Shown here piece by piece: positions 48,491-57,725 of a stretch of DNA of 64,000 bases. The notes beneath the pieces were generated by a model. That model had not been told where the DNA came from. It saw nothing but the letters and a program-made list of their open reading frames with translations, and searched no databases. Numbering within the stretch: the first letter of the stretch is position 1; every line of letters begins with the position of its first letter. Position numbers and translations under genes: made by a program. The stretch lies in the NCBI RefSeq assembly GCF_024648885.1, contig NZ_JANBBF010000010.1, positions 248,001-312,000 of the forward strand, read 5' to 3'. This stretch comes from Prauserella salsuginis. GTDB lineage: Bacteria > Actinomycetota > Actinomycetes > Mycobacteriales > Pseudonocardiaceae.

Positions 48491-49579
48491 GTGAAGCGTT
48501 CCACCCTGGGCCGCGCCTTTGTTCTGCCGACGACGGCCGCGCTCGCGTTCGGTCTGGTCGCCTGCGGCTCCGCCAACGAGGAAGGGGCGGCGAGCGGCCC
48601 CACCATCAACGGTGCGGGTGCCAGTTCCCAGGAGGCGGCGCAGAGCGCGTGGCGTACCGGCTTCCTGGAGAGCAACGACGGAATGATCAACTACGACCCG
48701 GTCGGCTCGAGCGGTGGTCGGGAGCAGTTCACCAACGGCGGTGTGGACTTCGCAGGCTCCGACGCCTACCTCGACGACAAGGAGGTCAAGGCCGCGCAGG
48801 AGCGTTGCGGTGAGGGTGGCTTCGTCGAGGTTCCCGCCTACGTCTCCCCGGTCGCGCTGATCACCAACATCGAGGGTGTCGACAGCATCAAGCTGAAGCC
48901 GGAAACGATCGCCAAGATCTTCAACCAGAAGATCACCAAGTGGAACGACCCGGAGATCGCGGCCTCCAACGAGGGCGTCGACCTGCCGGACACCAGGATC
49001 GTCCCGGTGAACCGTGCCGACGGCTCCGGCACCACCGAGAACTTCGTCGAGTACCTCAAGGAAGCAGCGCCCGAGCAGTGGCCGCACGAGGTCAGCGACG
49101 AGTGGCCGGTGTCGGGTGGCGAGGCCGCGCAGGGCACCTCCGGTGTCGTCCAGGCCGTCAAGAACGGCAACGGCACCATCGGTTACGCCGACGCCAGCCA
49201 GGCCGGCGACCTGACGACCGTCGAGGTCGGTGTCGGTGACGAGTTCGTCAAGTACTCGCCGGAGGCCGCGGCCGCCGTGCTCGACGTCTCCGAGCGGGTC
49301 GAGGGCCGCGGCGAGAACAGCTTCGCCTTCGACCTGGCCCGCGACACCAAGGAGTCGGGCACTTACCCGATCGTGCTGGTCTCCTACGTCCTGGCCTGCA
49401 GCAACTACGACAATGCTGACAAGGCCACCATGGTCAAGGACTACCTGAACTACATGATCAGCGCCGAGGGCCAGAAGGCAGCCGAGGAGCAGGCGGGTTC
49501 CGCGCCGATCTCCGACGACCTGCGCTCGAAGGTGCAGCCGGCCGTCGAGTCCATCGGCTCGGCGAACTCCGGCAGCTGA
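48491..49579 (+). CDS. pstS: PstS phosphate-binding lipoprotein
   Basis: 362 residues from a GTG behind AAGAGG. Signal peptide with lipobox LVAC at about 22-25. The mature domain shows the phosphate-binding PstS pattern: INGAGASSQEAAQ, FAGSDAYL, VPAYVSPVALI, IFNQKITKWNDPEIA, VNRADGSGTTENF and QGTSGVVQAVKNGNGTIGY. It captures phosphate outside the membrane and delivers it to PstCA. First gene of pstSCAB; the Pho box upstream indicates phosphate-starvation induction. Confidence 0.95.
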   Translation: MKRSTLGRAFVLPTTAALAFGLVACGSANEEGAASGPTINGAGASSQEAAQSAWRTGFLESNDGMINYDPVGSSGGREQFTNGGVDFAGSDAYLDDKEVKAAQERCGEGGFVEVPAYVSPVALITNIEGVDSIKLKPETIAKIFNQKITKWNDPEIAASNEGVDLPDTRIVPVNRADGSGTTENFVEYLKEAAPEQWPHEVSDEWPVSGGEAAQGTSGVVQAVKNGNGTIGYADASQAGDLTTVEVGVGDEFVKYSPEAAAAVLDVSERVEGRGENSFAFDLARDTKESGTYPIVLVSYVLACSNYDNADKATMVKDYLNYMISAEGQKAAEEQAGSAPISDDLRSKVQPAVESIGSANSGS

Positions 49580-49760
49580 CACCCGTCGGCAATAGTCGCG
49601 AACGCGACAACGGGCGACCCCGAGTGGTGTCCCCGCACGGTCCGGGTGGTCTCCTCGACGATGAGGTGACCACCCGGACACACGCGTGTCAGGAGACTTG
49701 TTCGTGAGCCGGTTTGTGGCCCACCGCGGCGGCCGAACGCAAGAACGGAAGGAATAGAAC

Positions 49761-50711
49761 GTGGCTTCCAGTACCGAGGCCCCGCCCCGGAAGAACCGGG
49801 TGCCGCGACGCCCGGGCGATCGCATCTTCGCCGGTGTTTCGACCGGGTCCGGTGTGCTGATCCTCGTGGCGCTCGCGGGTGTCGCGGTCTTCCTGGTGAC
49901 GGAGGCCTGGCCGGCGCTCACGGCGCCCGCCGAGGACATCCCCGGTGGCCAGGGACTCGTCGTCTACATCTGGCCGCTGCTGTTCGGCACGCTGATCTCG
50001 GCGGTGCTCGCGCTGGTCATCGCCGTTCCGCTCGCGGTGGCGATCGCCCTGTTCATCACGTATTACGCACCGCGCAGCATCGCGAAGGCCCTTGGCTACA
50101 TCATCGACCTGCTCGCCGCGGTGCCGAGCATCATCTTCGGCCTCTGGGGCATGAACGTGCTCGCGCCCGTCACGGTCGACCCGGCGTCGTGGCTGTCCCA
50201 GCATCTCGGCTGGATCCCGTTCTTCGCGGGTCCGCCGTCGTCGACGGGCCGCACCATGCTGGTGGCGATCATCGTGCTCGCCGTGATGGTCCTGCCGATC
50301 ATCACCGCCGTCGTGCGCGAGGCGTTCACGCAGACCCCGCAGCTGCACCAGGAGGCCGCGCTCGCCATCGGCGCCACCCGGTGGGAGATGATCCGCATGG
50401 CCGCGCTGCCGTTCGGCCGCTCCAGCATCATCGGCGCCTCGATGCTCGGCCTCGGCCGCGCGCTCGGCGAGACGATGGCCGTCGCGATGGTGCTGTCGGC
50501 GTCCGCGGGTGGCATCACGTTCAACCTGATCAGCAGTGAGAACCCGCCGACCATCGCCGCGAACATCGCGCTGCAGTTCCCCGAGGCGACCGGCGTCGGT
50601 ATGCACACGCTGATCGCGTCCGGTCTCGTGCTGTTCGCCATCACGCTGGTCGTGAACATGATCGCCCGCGCGGTGATCAACCGGCGCAAAGACTTCGACG
50701 GAGCCAACTGA
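49761..50711 (+). CDS. pstC: PstC phosphate ABC permease
   Basis: 316 residues, GTG start behind GGAAGGAA. Six membrane helices, with the permease motif region EAALAIGATRWEMIRMAALPFGRSSIIGASMLGLGRALGETMAV (about 197-240), including the EAA loop that contacts PstB. PVPSIIFGLWG-like AAVPSIIFGLWGMNV is typical PstC. Stop overlaps the pstA start by one base. Confidence 0.95.
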   Translation: MASSTEAPPRKNRVPRRPGDRIFAGVSTGSGVLILVALAGVAVFLVTEAWPALTAPAEDIPGGQGLVVYIWPLLFGTLISAVLALVIAVPLAVAIALFITYYAPRSIAKALGYIIDLLAAVPSIIFGLWGMNVLAPVTVDPASWLSQHLGWIPFFAGPPSSTGRTMLVAIIVLAVMVLPIITAVVREAFTQTPQLHQEAALAIGATRWEMIRMAALPFGRSSIIGASMLGLGRALGETMAVAMVLSASAGGITFNLISSENPPTIAANIALQFPEATGVGMHTLIASGLVLFAITLVVNMIARAVINRRKDFDGAN

Positions 50712-51796
50712 TGTCCACCTCGCTCACGACTCCCGAACGGGACCCGGATCTGCACACGCCGCTCGGCGGGGTGTCGCTCACGGCCGGTCAGCTGCCGCGT
50801 GGCGCCGCGCCGGGCACGCTCGTCGCGGCCGCGGTGGCGGGCCTGCTGCTGTGGCTGCTGGCCGGCTGGGCCGTCGTGCCGTGCGCACTGCTCGCCGCGG
50901 CCTCCTACGTGGTGATCGTCTACACCTGGTCGCGCGCTGTCGAAGGGCCGCGCAAGGCCACCGACCGGTTCGTCACGGCGCTCGTCTCCGGCGCGTTCCT
51001 GCTGGCGTTGCTGCCACTCGTCTCGGTGATCGTCACCGTGGTGTCGCGGGGTGCGGCGCGGTTCGACGCCGAGTTCTTCACGAACTCGATGCTCGGCGTC
51101 ACCGGCGAAGGCGGCGGCATCTACCACGCGATGATGGGCACGCTGATCATCACGGGGCTCGCCACGCTGATCTCGGTGCCGATCGGCATGCTCACCGCGA
51201 TCTACCTCGTCGAGTACGGCCGCGGCAAGCTCGCCAAGGCCATCACGTTCTTCGTCGACGTCATGACCGGTATCCCGTCGATCGTCGCCGGTCTGTTCGC
51301 CTACGCGCTGTTCGTGATGATGTTCGGACCCGGCGTGCGGATGGGCTTGGCGGGTGCCGTCGCGCTCAGCGTGCTGATGATCCCGACCGTCGTGCGTTCC
51401 ACCGAGGAGATGCTCAAGCTCGTACCGAACGAGCTGCGCGAGGCCTCGTACGCGTTGGCGGTGCCCAAGTGGCGGACGATCCTGAAGGTCGTACTGCCGA
51501 CGGCACTGGCTGGTATCGCCACGGGCGTCACGCTCGCGATCGCCCGCGTGATCGGTGAAACCGCGCCACTGCTGGTGACCGCGGGCCTCACCGACGGCGA
51601 CAACTTCGATCCGACCGACGGACGTATGACGACCCTGTCGGTGTTCTCGTACTACGAGTATCAGAGCCCCGGTCTGTTCGCGGAGGCGTCGTTCGACCGT
51701 GCGTGGGGTGCGGCGCTGGTGCTGATGATCATCGTGATGCTGCTGAACCTCGTCGCCCGAGTCATCTCCAAGCTGTTCGCCCCGAAGACCCGCTGA
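50711..51796 (+). CDS. pstA: PstA phosphate ABC permease
   Basis: 361 residues. ATG overlaps the last base of the pstC stop, indicating translational coupling. It has about eight hydrophobic segments, with two extra at the N-terminus (VAAAVAGLLLWLLAGWAVVPCALLAAASYVV). The PstA motifs GIPSIVAGLFAY and EASYALAVPKWRTILKVVLPTALAGIATGVTLAIARVIGETAPL are complete. It pairs with PstC to form the phosphate channel. Confidence 0.94.
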   Translation: MSTSLTTPERDPDLHTPLGGVSLTAGQLPRGAAPGTLVAAAVAGLLLWLLAGWAVVPCALLAAASYVVIVYTWSRAVEGPRKATDRFVTALVSGAFLLALLPLVSVIVTVVSRGAARFDAEFFTNSMLGVTGEGGGIYHAMMGTLIITGLATLISVPIGMLTAIYLVEYGRGKLAKAITFFVDVMTGIPSIVAGLFAYALFVMMFGPGVRMGLAGAVALSVLMIPTVVRSTEEMLKLVPNELREASYALAVPKWRTILKVVLPTALAGIATGVTLAIARVIGETAPLLVTAGLTDGDNFDPTDGRMTTLSVFSYYEYQSPGLFAEASFDRAWGAALVLMIIVMLLNLVARVISKLFAPKTR

Positions 51797-51822
51797 CGGC
51801 CCGGAAAGAGTAGGAAGTAACT

Positions 51823-52602
51823 GTGGCTAAGCGCATCGAGGTCAAGGACCTCGACATCTACTACGACAAGTTCCTCGCGGTGCAGGGCGTGTCGATGACG
51901 ATCCAGCCGCGGTCGGTCACGGCGCTGATCGGGCCGTCGGGCTGCGGCAAGTCGACGTTCCTGCGCACGCTCAACCGGATGCACGAGCTCGTGCCGAACG
52001 CGCGCGTCGAGGGCTCGGTCGTCATGGACGACGACGACCTGTACGGGCCCAACGTCGACCCGGTGAACGTGCGTCGGCAGATCGGCATGGTGTTCCAGCG
52101 CGCGAATCCGTTCCCCACGATGTCCATCTACGACAACGTGGCTGCGGGCCTCAAGCTGAACAACAAGCGGCTGAAGAAGTCCGACATGGACGATCTCGTG
52201 GAGCGGTCGCTGAAGTCGGCCAACCTGTGGGAAGAGGTCAAGGACCGCCTGCACAAGCCGGGTTCCGGGCTGTCGGGTGGGCAGCAGCAGCGGCTGTGCA
52301 TCGCGCGAGCCATCGCCGTGCAGCCCGAGGTGCTGTTGATGGACGAGCCGTGCTCGGCGCTCGACCCCATCTCCACGCAGGCCATCGAGGACCTGATGCT
52401 GGAGCTCAAGGCGAACTACACGATCGTCATCGTCACGCACAACATGCAGCAGGCCGCGCGCGTGTCCGACACCACCGGGTTCTTCAACCTGCAGGGCGTC
52501 GGCAAGCCCGGTGAGCTCGTGGAGATCGACGAGACGACGAGGATCTTCTCGACGCCGTCGCAGAAGGCCACCGAGGACTACATCTCGGGTCGCTTCGGCT
52601 GA
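51823..52602 (+). CDS. pstB: PstB phosphate ABC ATPase
   Basis: 259 residues from a GTG. Walker [10 protein letters not shown] (about 38-46), signature [14 protein letters not shown] (about 148-161), Walker [13 protein letters not shown] and [12 protein letters not shown] complete a standard PstB. It drives phosphate import with PstCA. The mycobacterial counterpart PhoT lies at the same place in the conserved locus. It is the last gene of the pst operon. Confidence 0.96.
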   Translation: MAKRIEVKDLDIYYDKFLAVQGVSMTIQPRSVTALIGPSGCGKSTFLRTLNRMHELVPNARVEGSVVMDDDDLYGPNVDPVNVRRQIGMVFQRANPFPTMSIYDNVAAGLKLNNKRLKKSDMDDLVERSLKSANLWEEVKDRLHKPGSGLSGGQQQRLCIARAIAVQPEVLLMDEPCSALDPISTQAIEDLMLELKANYTIVIVTHNMQQAARVSDTTGFFNLQGVGKPGELVEIDETTRIFSTPSQKATEDYISGRFG

Positions 52603-52679
52603 GCCGCCGCCCCGGCTGCCCGGCTTCCCGCCGCCCGCCGTAAACAGTCGAGCACGCACTTCTGCGAGACCGCGCCTCG

Positions 52680-52790
52680 GTGCATGTCCTGTACTCAGGA
52701 CGCCGTGTTGCGGGTTCCAGGGGCCGTGTTGCGCTTTCCGGGGCCCGTGTTGCGGGTCCCGGGGCTCGTGTGTTGCGCCCACCGTCGTCC
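52680..52790. repeat. Intergenic CGTGTTGCG repeat cluster
   Basis: Between pstB and the convergent TetR gene, four copies of a 20-24-base unit run CCGTGTTGCGGGTTCCAGGG, CCGTGTTGCGCTTTCCGGGG, CCGTGTTGCGGGTCCCGGGG and CGTGTGTTGCGCCC, after a TGTCCTGTACTCAGGACG copy. Same family as the clusters at 39721 and 63469. No gene is visible in the remaining gap. Confidence 0.7.
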
Positions 52791-52859
52791 GGTCGCACCC
52801 CTCATCGACGAGTTGCGCGCAGCTGTGTCCATGGGGCCGGGCTGCGGTGCCGGGCGCTG

Positions 52860-53450
52860 TTAGGCAGGGGCGAAAGCTCGGAGCGTCGCGTCGACGAGCG
52901 CGTCGGCGAAGGTGGCGTCGAGACCACCGGACCGGAGCAGCCAACGTTGAGTGAGCGGTGCGTAGAGCATGTCGAGCAGCAGGTCGAGGTCGGCGTCCCC
53001 GGCGAGCTGGCCTGCCTGCTGCGCGCTCCGCAGTCGCCGCAGTTTCGCCGCGCGAACGGGTGCGTCCATCTGCTCCCGGTAGGCCGTCGCGAGCTGCGGA
53101 TCGTTCATGATCTCGGTGTGCAGTGCGCGAATGGGCGCTTGGAAGTCGTCGTCGGCGAACTCCTCGACCGTCGCCCGTAGGAGCGATTTGAGGTCCGTTC
53201 GGATGTCGCCGGTGTCGGGCAGTTCGATGTCGCCGGCGCTGTCCTGACTCAGGGCGAGCAGTGAGTCGAACACCACCGCCCCCTTCGACGGCCACCAGCG
53301 GTAGATCGTTTGCTTGCCGACTCCCGCTCGCGCCGCGATCCCCTCGATCGACAACTTTCCGTACCCGACTTCGGCGATGAGTTCCCTGGTCGCGGCGAGG
53401 ATCGCCTGACGAGAACGTTCACTGCGACGGGGTCCCGACTCCGGTGCCAT
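52860..53450 (-). CDS. TetR-family repressor
   Basis: 196 residues from the ATG at 53450. The N-terminal TetR helix-turn-helix is complete: RQAILAATRELIAEVGYGKLSIEGIAARAGVGKQTIYRWWPSKGAVV (about 13-60). The ligand domain (TetR_C type, LPDTGDIRTDLKSLLRATVEEFADDD) follows. The gene is divergent from an SDR oxidoreductase, and two palindromic sites in the shared 122-bp region are the likely operators, so it probably represses both genes. Confidence 0.92.
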   Translation of the reverse strand: MAPESGPRRSERSRQAILAATRELIAEVGYGKLSIEGIAARAGVGKQTIYRWWPSKGAVVFDSLLALSQDSAGDIELPDTGDIRTDLKSLLRATVEEFADDDFQAPIRALHTEIMNDPQLATAYREQMDAPVRAAKLRRLRSAQQAGQLAGDADLDLLLDMLYAPLTQRWLLRSGGLDATFADALVDATLRAFAPA

Positions 53451-53469
53451 GGCGACATCGTACGGCGAA

Positions 53470-53488
53470 ACGAGACGGTCCGTCTTGA
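53470..53488. promoter_or_regulatory. TetR operator site 1
   Basis: ACGAGACGGTCCGTCTTGA, an inverted repeat (GAGACGG/CCGTCTT) closely matching site 2, 20 bases upstream of the TetR start. Confidence 0.7.
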
Positions 53489-53524
53489 CAGCGAATGGCC
53501 GGAGGGCGGACTCTGGGTGCCATA

Positions 53525-53543
53525 ACGAGACGGACCGTCTCGT
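53525..53543. promoter_or_regulatory. TetR operator site 2
   Basis: ACGAGACGGACCGTCTCGT is a perfect 9-bp inverted repeat around one central base, followed by extra GTCTCGTC copies. It lies about 30 bases before the SDR start, where a bound repressor would block the promoter. Confidence 0.8.
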
Positions 53544-53572
53544 CTCGTCTTGTCTCGTCATCGGAGGTAGGC

Positions 53573-54388
53573 ATGTCCCGAAATTGGTTCATCACCGGTG
53601 CGTCCCGCGGACTCGGCCGGGCGTTCGCGGAGGCGGCGTTGGCGGCGGGAGATCGAGTGGTGGGCGTGGCTCGCGACGTCACTCCGTTGGCCGAGCTCGT
53701 CGCCCGAGCTGACGGCGCGTTGGCGACGTTCTCACTCGACGTGTCCGACCGGGCGGCGGTCCTGACCGGTGTGCGCAAAGCCTTCGACGAGTTCGACGGC
53801 ATCGACGTGGTCGTCAACAACGCGGGCGGCGCGCTGCTCGGAATGGTCGAGGAGGTCACCGAGCAGCAGGTGCGAGAGCATTTCGACACGAACCTGTTCG
53901 GGGCGTTGTGGGTGTGCCAAGCGGTCGTCCCACTGTTGCGGGAGCAGGGCTCCGGTCACATCCTGCAGATCGCGACGATGCCGGGGGCCGGCGGCGGGTT
54001 CGCGTCGACGGGTCTCTACGGCGCGGGTAAGGCTGCGCTCGAGACGATCAGCGGCGCGCTCGCCATGGAGGTCGAACCGTTCGGGATCTCCGTCACGACC
54101 GTGCATCCCGGCGGATACGACACCGACCTGTTCGGCCGCGGGCTGACGACGACCGCCCCGAATCCGGCGTACGCGCCGCTGCGTGAACGCCTCGACGCGA
54201 TGTTCGGCGAGGCCGAGGATTTCGATCCGGCGCGGGCGGCCGAGGTGCTGCTGAAGATCGTCGACCTCGACGAGCCGCCGCGGCGCATCATCCTCGGAGG
54301 TGCGGCCTACGACATGTCGATGGACATGTTCCGCGCGAGGACTGCCGAGTTCGCGAAGTGGGAGGCGTTGAGCAGGCAGGGTGATTGA
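53573..54388 (+). CDS. Short-chain dehydrogenase/reductase
   Basis: 271 residues; ATG behind GGAGG. Classical SDR: the cofactor loop is ITGASRGLGRAFAE (about 7-20), NNAGG is near 84-88, and the active-site YGAGKAALE has Tyr near 149 and Lys four later. The catalytic Ser appears to be replaced in the ATMPGAGGG segment (ATM where many have ISS), worth checking. Regulated by the divergent TetR repressor. The substrate is unknown. Confidence 0.88.
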   Translation: MSRNWFITGASRGLGRAFAEAALAAGDRVVGVARDVTPLAELVARADGALATFSLDVSDRAAVLTGVRKAFDEFDGIDVVVNNAGGALLGMVEEVTEQQVREHFDTNLFGALWVCQAVVPLLREQGSGHILQIATMPGAGGGFASTGLYGAGKAALETISGALAMEVEPFGISVTTVHPGGYDTDLFGRGLTTTAPNPAYAPLRERLDAMFGEAEDFDPARAAEVLLKIVDLDEPPRRIILGGAAYDMSMDMFRARTAEFAKWEALSRQGD

Positions 54389-54466
54389 CAGGGAGTCCGG
54401 CGTGCAGATGCGCGCACGAACGCAACACGGGCCCTGGGGAACGCAACACGGCGGGTGCCGCCTGCG

Positions 54467-55249
54467 TCAGGTGCGGAGGAAACGTACGTGGGGGTGGCCT
54501 TCGGGGCTGCTCGTGACCTCGGCCTTGACGTTGTAGACCTGCAGGATCAGTTCCTCGGTCAGCACGTCCGCGGGGTTGCCCGTCGCGACGACGACGCCGT
54601 GATCGAGTAGGACGATCTCGTCGCAGTACATCGCGGCGAGGTTCAGGTCGTGCAGGGCGATCACGGACGTCACGGGCAGCGAGGCGAGCAGGTCGAGGAG
54701 TTCGAACTGGTGCTGCACGTCGAGGTGGTTGGTCGGCTCGTCGAGGAGCAGTTCCCGCGGGCGCTGGGCGAGTGCGCGGGCGATCTGCACCCGCTGGCGT
54801 TCGCCGCCGGAGAGGGTCTGCCACCGTTGCGCGGCCTTCGCCGTCATGCCGGTCTGTTCCAGCGCCTCGTGGACGGCCGCATCGTCGTCGGACGACGCCG
54901 CGAGCCACGCGCGCCGATGTGGCACCCGCCCGAGTCCGACGACGTCGCGCACCGTGAGCGGGATCTGCGTGTCGGAATGCTGTTCGACGACGGCGACCCG
55001 TTGCGCCAGCGTCCTTCTGGGCACGTCGGTCAACTCGCGACCGTCCACAGTGACCAGACCAGCCGACGGTTTCAGCACTCCGGCCAGCACCCGCAGCAAC
55101 GTCGATTTGCCCGACCCGTTCGGCCCGAGGATGCCCACCGTCGAACCGTCGGCCGGGGCGACGCTCACGCCGTCGAGCACGAGCCCGCCGCCGAGCGACC
55201 GCGACACCCGCTCCGCGGCGAGGCCCACGTCGACAGGGTGATCCGTCAT
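54467..55249 (-). CDS. btuD: Cobalamin ABC transporter ATPase
   Basis: 260 residues from the ATG at 55249. FecE/BtuD-type ATPase: Walker A GPNGSGKSTLL (about 38-48), Q-loop region EQHSDTQ, signature LSGGERQRVQIARAL (about 140) and Walker B LLLDEPTNHLD. The third gene of the minus-strand transporter operon that begins behind a cobalamin riboswitch, hence cobalamin rather than ferric siderophore is the probable substrate. 55 bases separate it from the permease gene. Confidence 0.85.
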   Translation of the reverse strand: MTDHPVDVGLAAERVSRSLGGGLVLDGVSVAPADGSTVGILGPNGSGKSTLLRVLAGVLKPSAGLVTVDGRELTDVPRRTLAQRVAVVEQHSDTQIPLTVRDVVGLGRVPHRRAWLAASSDDDAAVHEALEQTGMTAKAAQRWQTLSGGERQRVQIARALAQRPRELLLDEPTNHLDVQHQFELLDLLASLPVTSVIALHDLNLAAMYCDEIVLLDHGVVVATGNPADVLTEELILQVYNVKAEVTSSPEGHPHVRFLRT

Positions 55250-55304
55250 CGCGCTCCCCGGGAACCCGTCGCGGCCCGAGTCGTCGCCGCGTATCGCCGG
55301 TCCG

Positions 55305-56378
55305 TCATTGCGCACCTCGCGAGCGGTAGAGGATCAGCACGAACGCCGGTACGCCGATCAGCGCCGTGACGACCCCGACCGGCACCTCCTGCGGTTCCAG
55401 CACGGTCCTCGCGACGGTATCGACCCACACCAGCAGCACCGCCCCCGCCAGCGCGCTCACCGGCAGCAGCCGTGCGTGCCCGGGGCCGGTGACCAGCCGC
55501 GCGGCATGGGGCAGCACGAGGCCGACGAACCCGATCGCCCCGACGGAGCTGACGAGCACGGCCGTGAGCAACGCCGTCACCGACATCAGCACCACGCGGG
55601 TGCGCCCGACCGCGACGCCCAGCGTGGACGCCGCGTCCTCACCGAACGCGAACGCGTCCAGCGACCGCGCGTACCCGCCGCACACCAGGAGCGTTCCGGC
55701 GAGCACCACGGCGCAGGTCAGCACCTCGGACCAGCCCGCGTTCGCCAGCGACCCGAGGAGCCAGAACAGCACGCCGCGGGTGGTCTCGGCGTCGGCGGAG
55801 GTCAGCACGATGAACGACGTCAGTGCCGACAGCAGCTGCATCACCGCCACGCCGGAGAGCACAACGCGGTCCGTCGTGCCGCCGAGGGTGTGGCTGAGGG
55901 TCAACACCAGCGCGAACGAGGCCACCGCGCCGAGGAACGCCCCGCCGGACATGGACAGCACGCCACCGCTCACGCCGAGCACGACGACGAGCACCGCACC
56001 CGTCGATGCGCCCGACGACACCCCGAGCACGAACGGGTCGGCGAGCGGGTTGCGCAGCAGCGACTGCATCACGACACCGCACACCGCGAGGCCGGCGCCG
56101 CACACGGCGGCCAGCAACGTGCGCGGCAGGCGCAGGTCCCAGATGATGCCGTCGCGCAGCACCGACAGGGTCGGCTCGGCGAGTCCGACGCGGGACAGCA
56201 GTGTCGCCCAGACGTCGCTGACGCCGATGTCGGCCGGTCCGATCGTGACGGCCACTCCGATCGAGGCGAACAGCACGAGGCAGCCGCCGAGAAGCAGCAG
56301 CGGCAGTCGCGACCGCTCCCTCGGCGGGGCTTTCGCCGCCGGAGCGGAGGTCACGCGACCCGTCGTCACGGTGATCAC
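55305..56378 (-). CDS. btuC: Cobalamin ABC transporter permease (FecCD/BtuC family)
   Basis: 357 residues from a GTG overlapping the upstream gene stop by four bases. About nine to ten hydrophobic helices; the family motifs RLPRTLLAAVCGAGLAVCGVVMQSLLRNPLADPFVLGVSSGAS and GAIGFVGLVLPHAARL are clear. It acts as a homodimer in the membrane with BtuD. Assigned to cobalamin by the riboswitch. Confidence 0.87.
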   Translation of the reverse strand: MITVTTGRVTSAPAAKAPPRERSRLPLLLLGGCLVLFASIGVAVTIGPADIGVSDVWATLLSRVGLAEPTLSVLRDGIIWDLRLPRTLLAAVCGAGLAVCGVVMQSLLRNPLADPFVLGVSSGASTGAVLVVVLGVSGGVLSMSGGAFLGAVASFALVLTLSHTLGGTTDRVVLSGVAVMQLLSALTSFIVLTSADAETTRGVLFWLLGSLANAGWSEVLTCAVVLAGTLLVCGGYARSLDAFAFGEDAASTLGVAVGRTRVVLMSVTALLTAVLVSSVGAIGFVGLVLPHAARLVTGPGHARLLPVSALAGAVLLVWVDTVARTVLEPQEVPVGVVTALIGVPAFVLILYRSRGAQ

Positions 56379-57418
56379 CGTGCCAGTCCGAACTCACGGA
56401 GCTTGGTCGCGAGTTTCGCGGCGCCGTCGACGGTGCGGATCGTCGGGTTCAGCGCCTGGCCGGGGAGCCGCACGTAGCGTTTCCGCTTGACCGCGGTCAT
56501 GTCCTGCGTGACCGGGTGGGATTCGAGGAAGTCGATTTTGGACTCGGCCGATTCCGCGGTCTGCTCGCGCCGGGTCAGATCGCCGAGCACGATGACGTCG
56601 GGGTCGCGTTCGGCGACGTTCTCCCAGCCCGACTGCGGCCACTCGGCGTGGGTGTCGTCGAACGCGTTGTCGGCGCCGACTGCACGGGTCATGATGCCCG
56701 GTGCACCGCAGCATCCGGCGAGGTACGGCGAGTCGGAGTTGGCGAACCAGTACAGCACCGACGTTCCGGACGCGTCGACGTCGAGGCCGTCGAGCCGTCG
56801 CTGCAGCCCGTCGATCAGCTGCTGCCCGCGCTGCTCGACGTCGAAGATCCGCGCCAGGTCGCGGATCTCGCCGTACAGCACGTCCATGGTGAGCGGTTTC
56901 GACCGGCTGCCGTCGCCGGAGCCGCTGTTGTCCTTCGCGGCGCAGTCGGTCGGCGAGAGGTACGTCGGCACTCCCAGCTCTTCGAACTGGTCGCGCGTGG
57001 CGACGCCGCCCTTGCCGAGCGTCGCGGCGAACGATCCGCTGACGAAGTCGGGCTCGGCGTCGAGCACCGATTCGAACGACGGCATGTTGTCGGCCAGCCG
57101 GGGAATGCCGTCGGCGGCCTGTTTCAACTCGGGCAGTACCGGATCGGTCCACATCGAGGTGCCGACGATGCGGTCCTCGAGGCCGAGGGAGAGCAGGATC
57201 TCGGTGCTCGCCTGGTTGAGGGATACGACGCGCTGCGGCGGTTCGTGCACCTCGGTGGTGCGTCCGCAGTTGTCGATCGTGCGCGGGAAGCCGGGCGCGG
57301 CCTGCTCTCGCCCGCCCGCGGGTCCGCCGCAGGCTGCGAGGCCCACGGTGAGGCAGGTCGACAGCAGCAGCGCCGCGGAGGTGCGGGCGGGGCGTGATCG
57401 TCGCGGGAAGATCGGCAC
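56375..57418 (-). CDS. btuF: Cobalamin-binding lipoprotein (BtuF-type)
   Basis: 347 residues from a GTG behind AAGGGA; an upstream in-frame ATG is less well placed. Lipoprotein signal with lipobox LAAC near residue 29. Periplasmic-binding fold of the FecB/BtuF type: RVVSLNQASTEILLSLGLEDRIVGTS, NMPSFESVLDAEPDFV, EIRDLARIFDVEQRGQQLIDGL and PDVIVLGDL. It is the first gene after the riboswitch. Confidence 0.85.
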   Translation of the reverse strand: MPIFPRRSRPARTSAALLLSTCLTVGLAACGGPAGGREQAAPGFPRTIDNCGRTTEVHEPPQRVVSLNQASTEILLSLGLEDRIVGTSMWTDPVLPELKQAADGIPRLADNMPSFESVLDAEPDFVSGSFAATLGKGGVATRDQFEELGVPTYLSPTDCAAKDNSGSGDGSRSKPLTMDVLYGEIRDLARIFDVEQRGQQLIDGLQRRLDGLDVDASGTSVLYWFANSDSPYLAGCCGAPGIMTRAVGADNAFDDTHAEWPQSGWENVAERDPDVIVLGDLTRREQTAESAESKIDFLESHPVTQDMTAVKRKRYVRLPGQALNPTIRTVDGAAKLATKLREFGLAR

Positions 57419-57484
57419 AGCGTTCCCTTGATGTCGAGGGCCCATGCGCGGAGCCCGCAGTCGGACCGGTTACCGGCTCGCCGG

Positions 57485-57695
57485 AGCCGGGGCCAGCAGG
57501 TCTTCGGACTCGGGGTCGTCCGGCCGGAACGCCTTCCCGCCGCCCGCACGGGCCGTTGAGGCGCGTGCCAGGCTGCAGTGGCGTGTGTTCCGGCCGTCAC
57601 CCTCACCGCTGCGCGTCAGCTCCGGATTCGCACCGGATTCCCTGACTCACGTCACCCGTGAGTGCGGCTGGCCTCTCGCGACGCTACCACCGGGT
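57485..57695 (-). promoter_or_regulatory. Cobalamin riboswitch
   Basis: On the minus strand, in order: GGGAATCCGGTGCGAATCCGG (57624-57644 area), AGCTGACGCGCAGCGGTGA, GCCACTG (57576-57582) and the B12-box-like GAGTCCGAAGACCTGCTGGCC (57491-57511), ending about 70 bases before btuF. This order and the conserved blocks are those of the adenosylcobalamin riboswitch. It should turn off btuFCD expression when cobalamin is bound. Confidence 0.93.
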
Positions 57696-57725
57696 GGCGC
57701 GGGGCAGGCCGTCACGTGCGCACCC

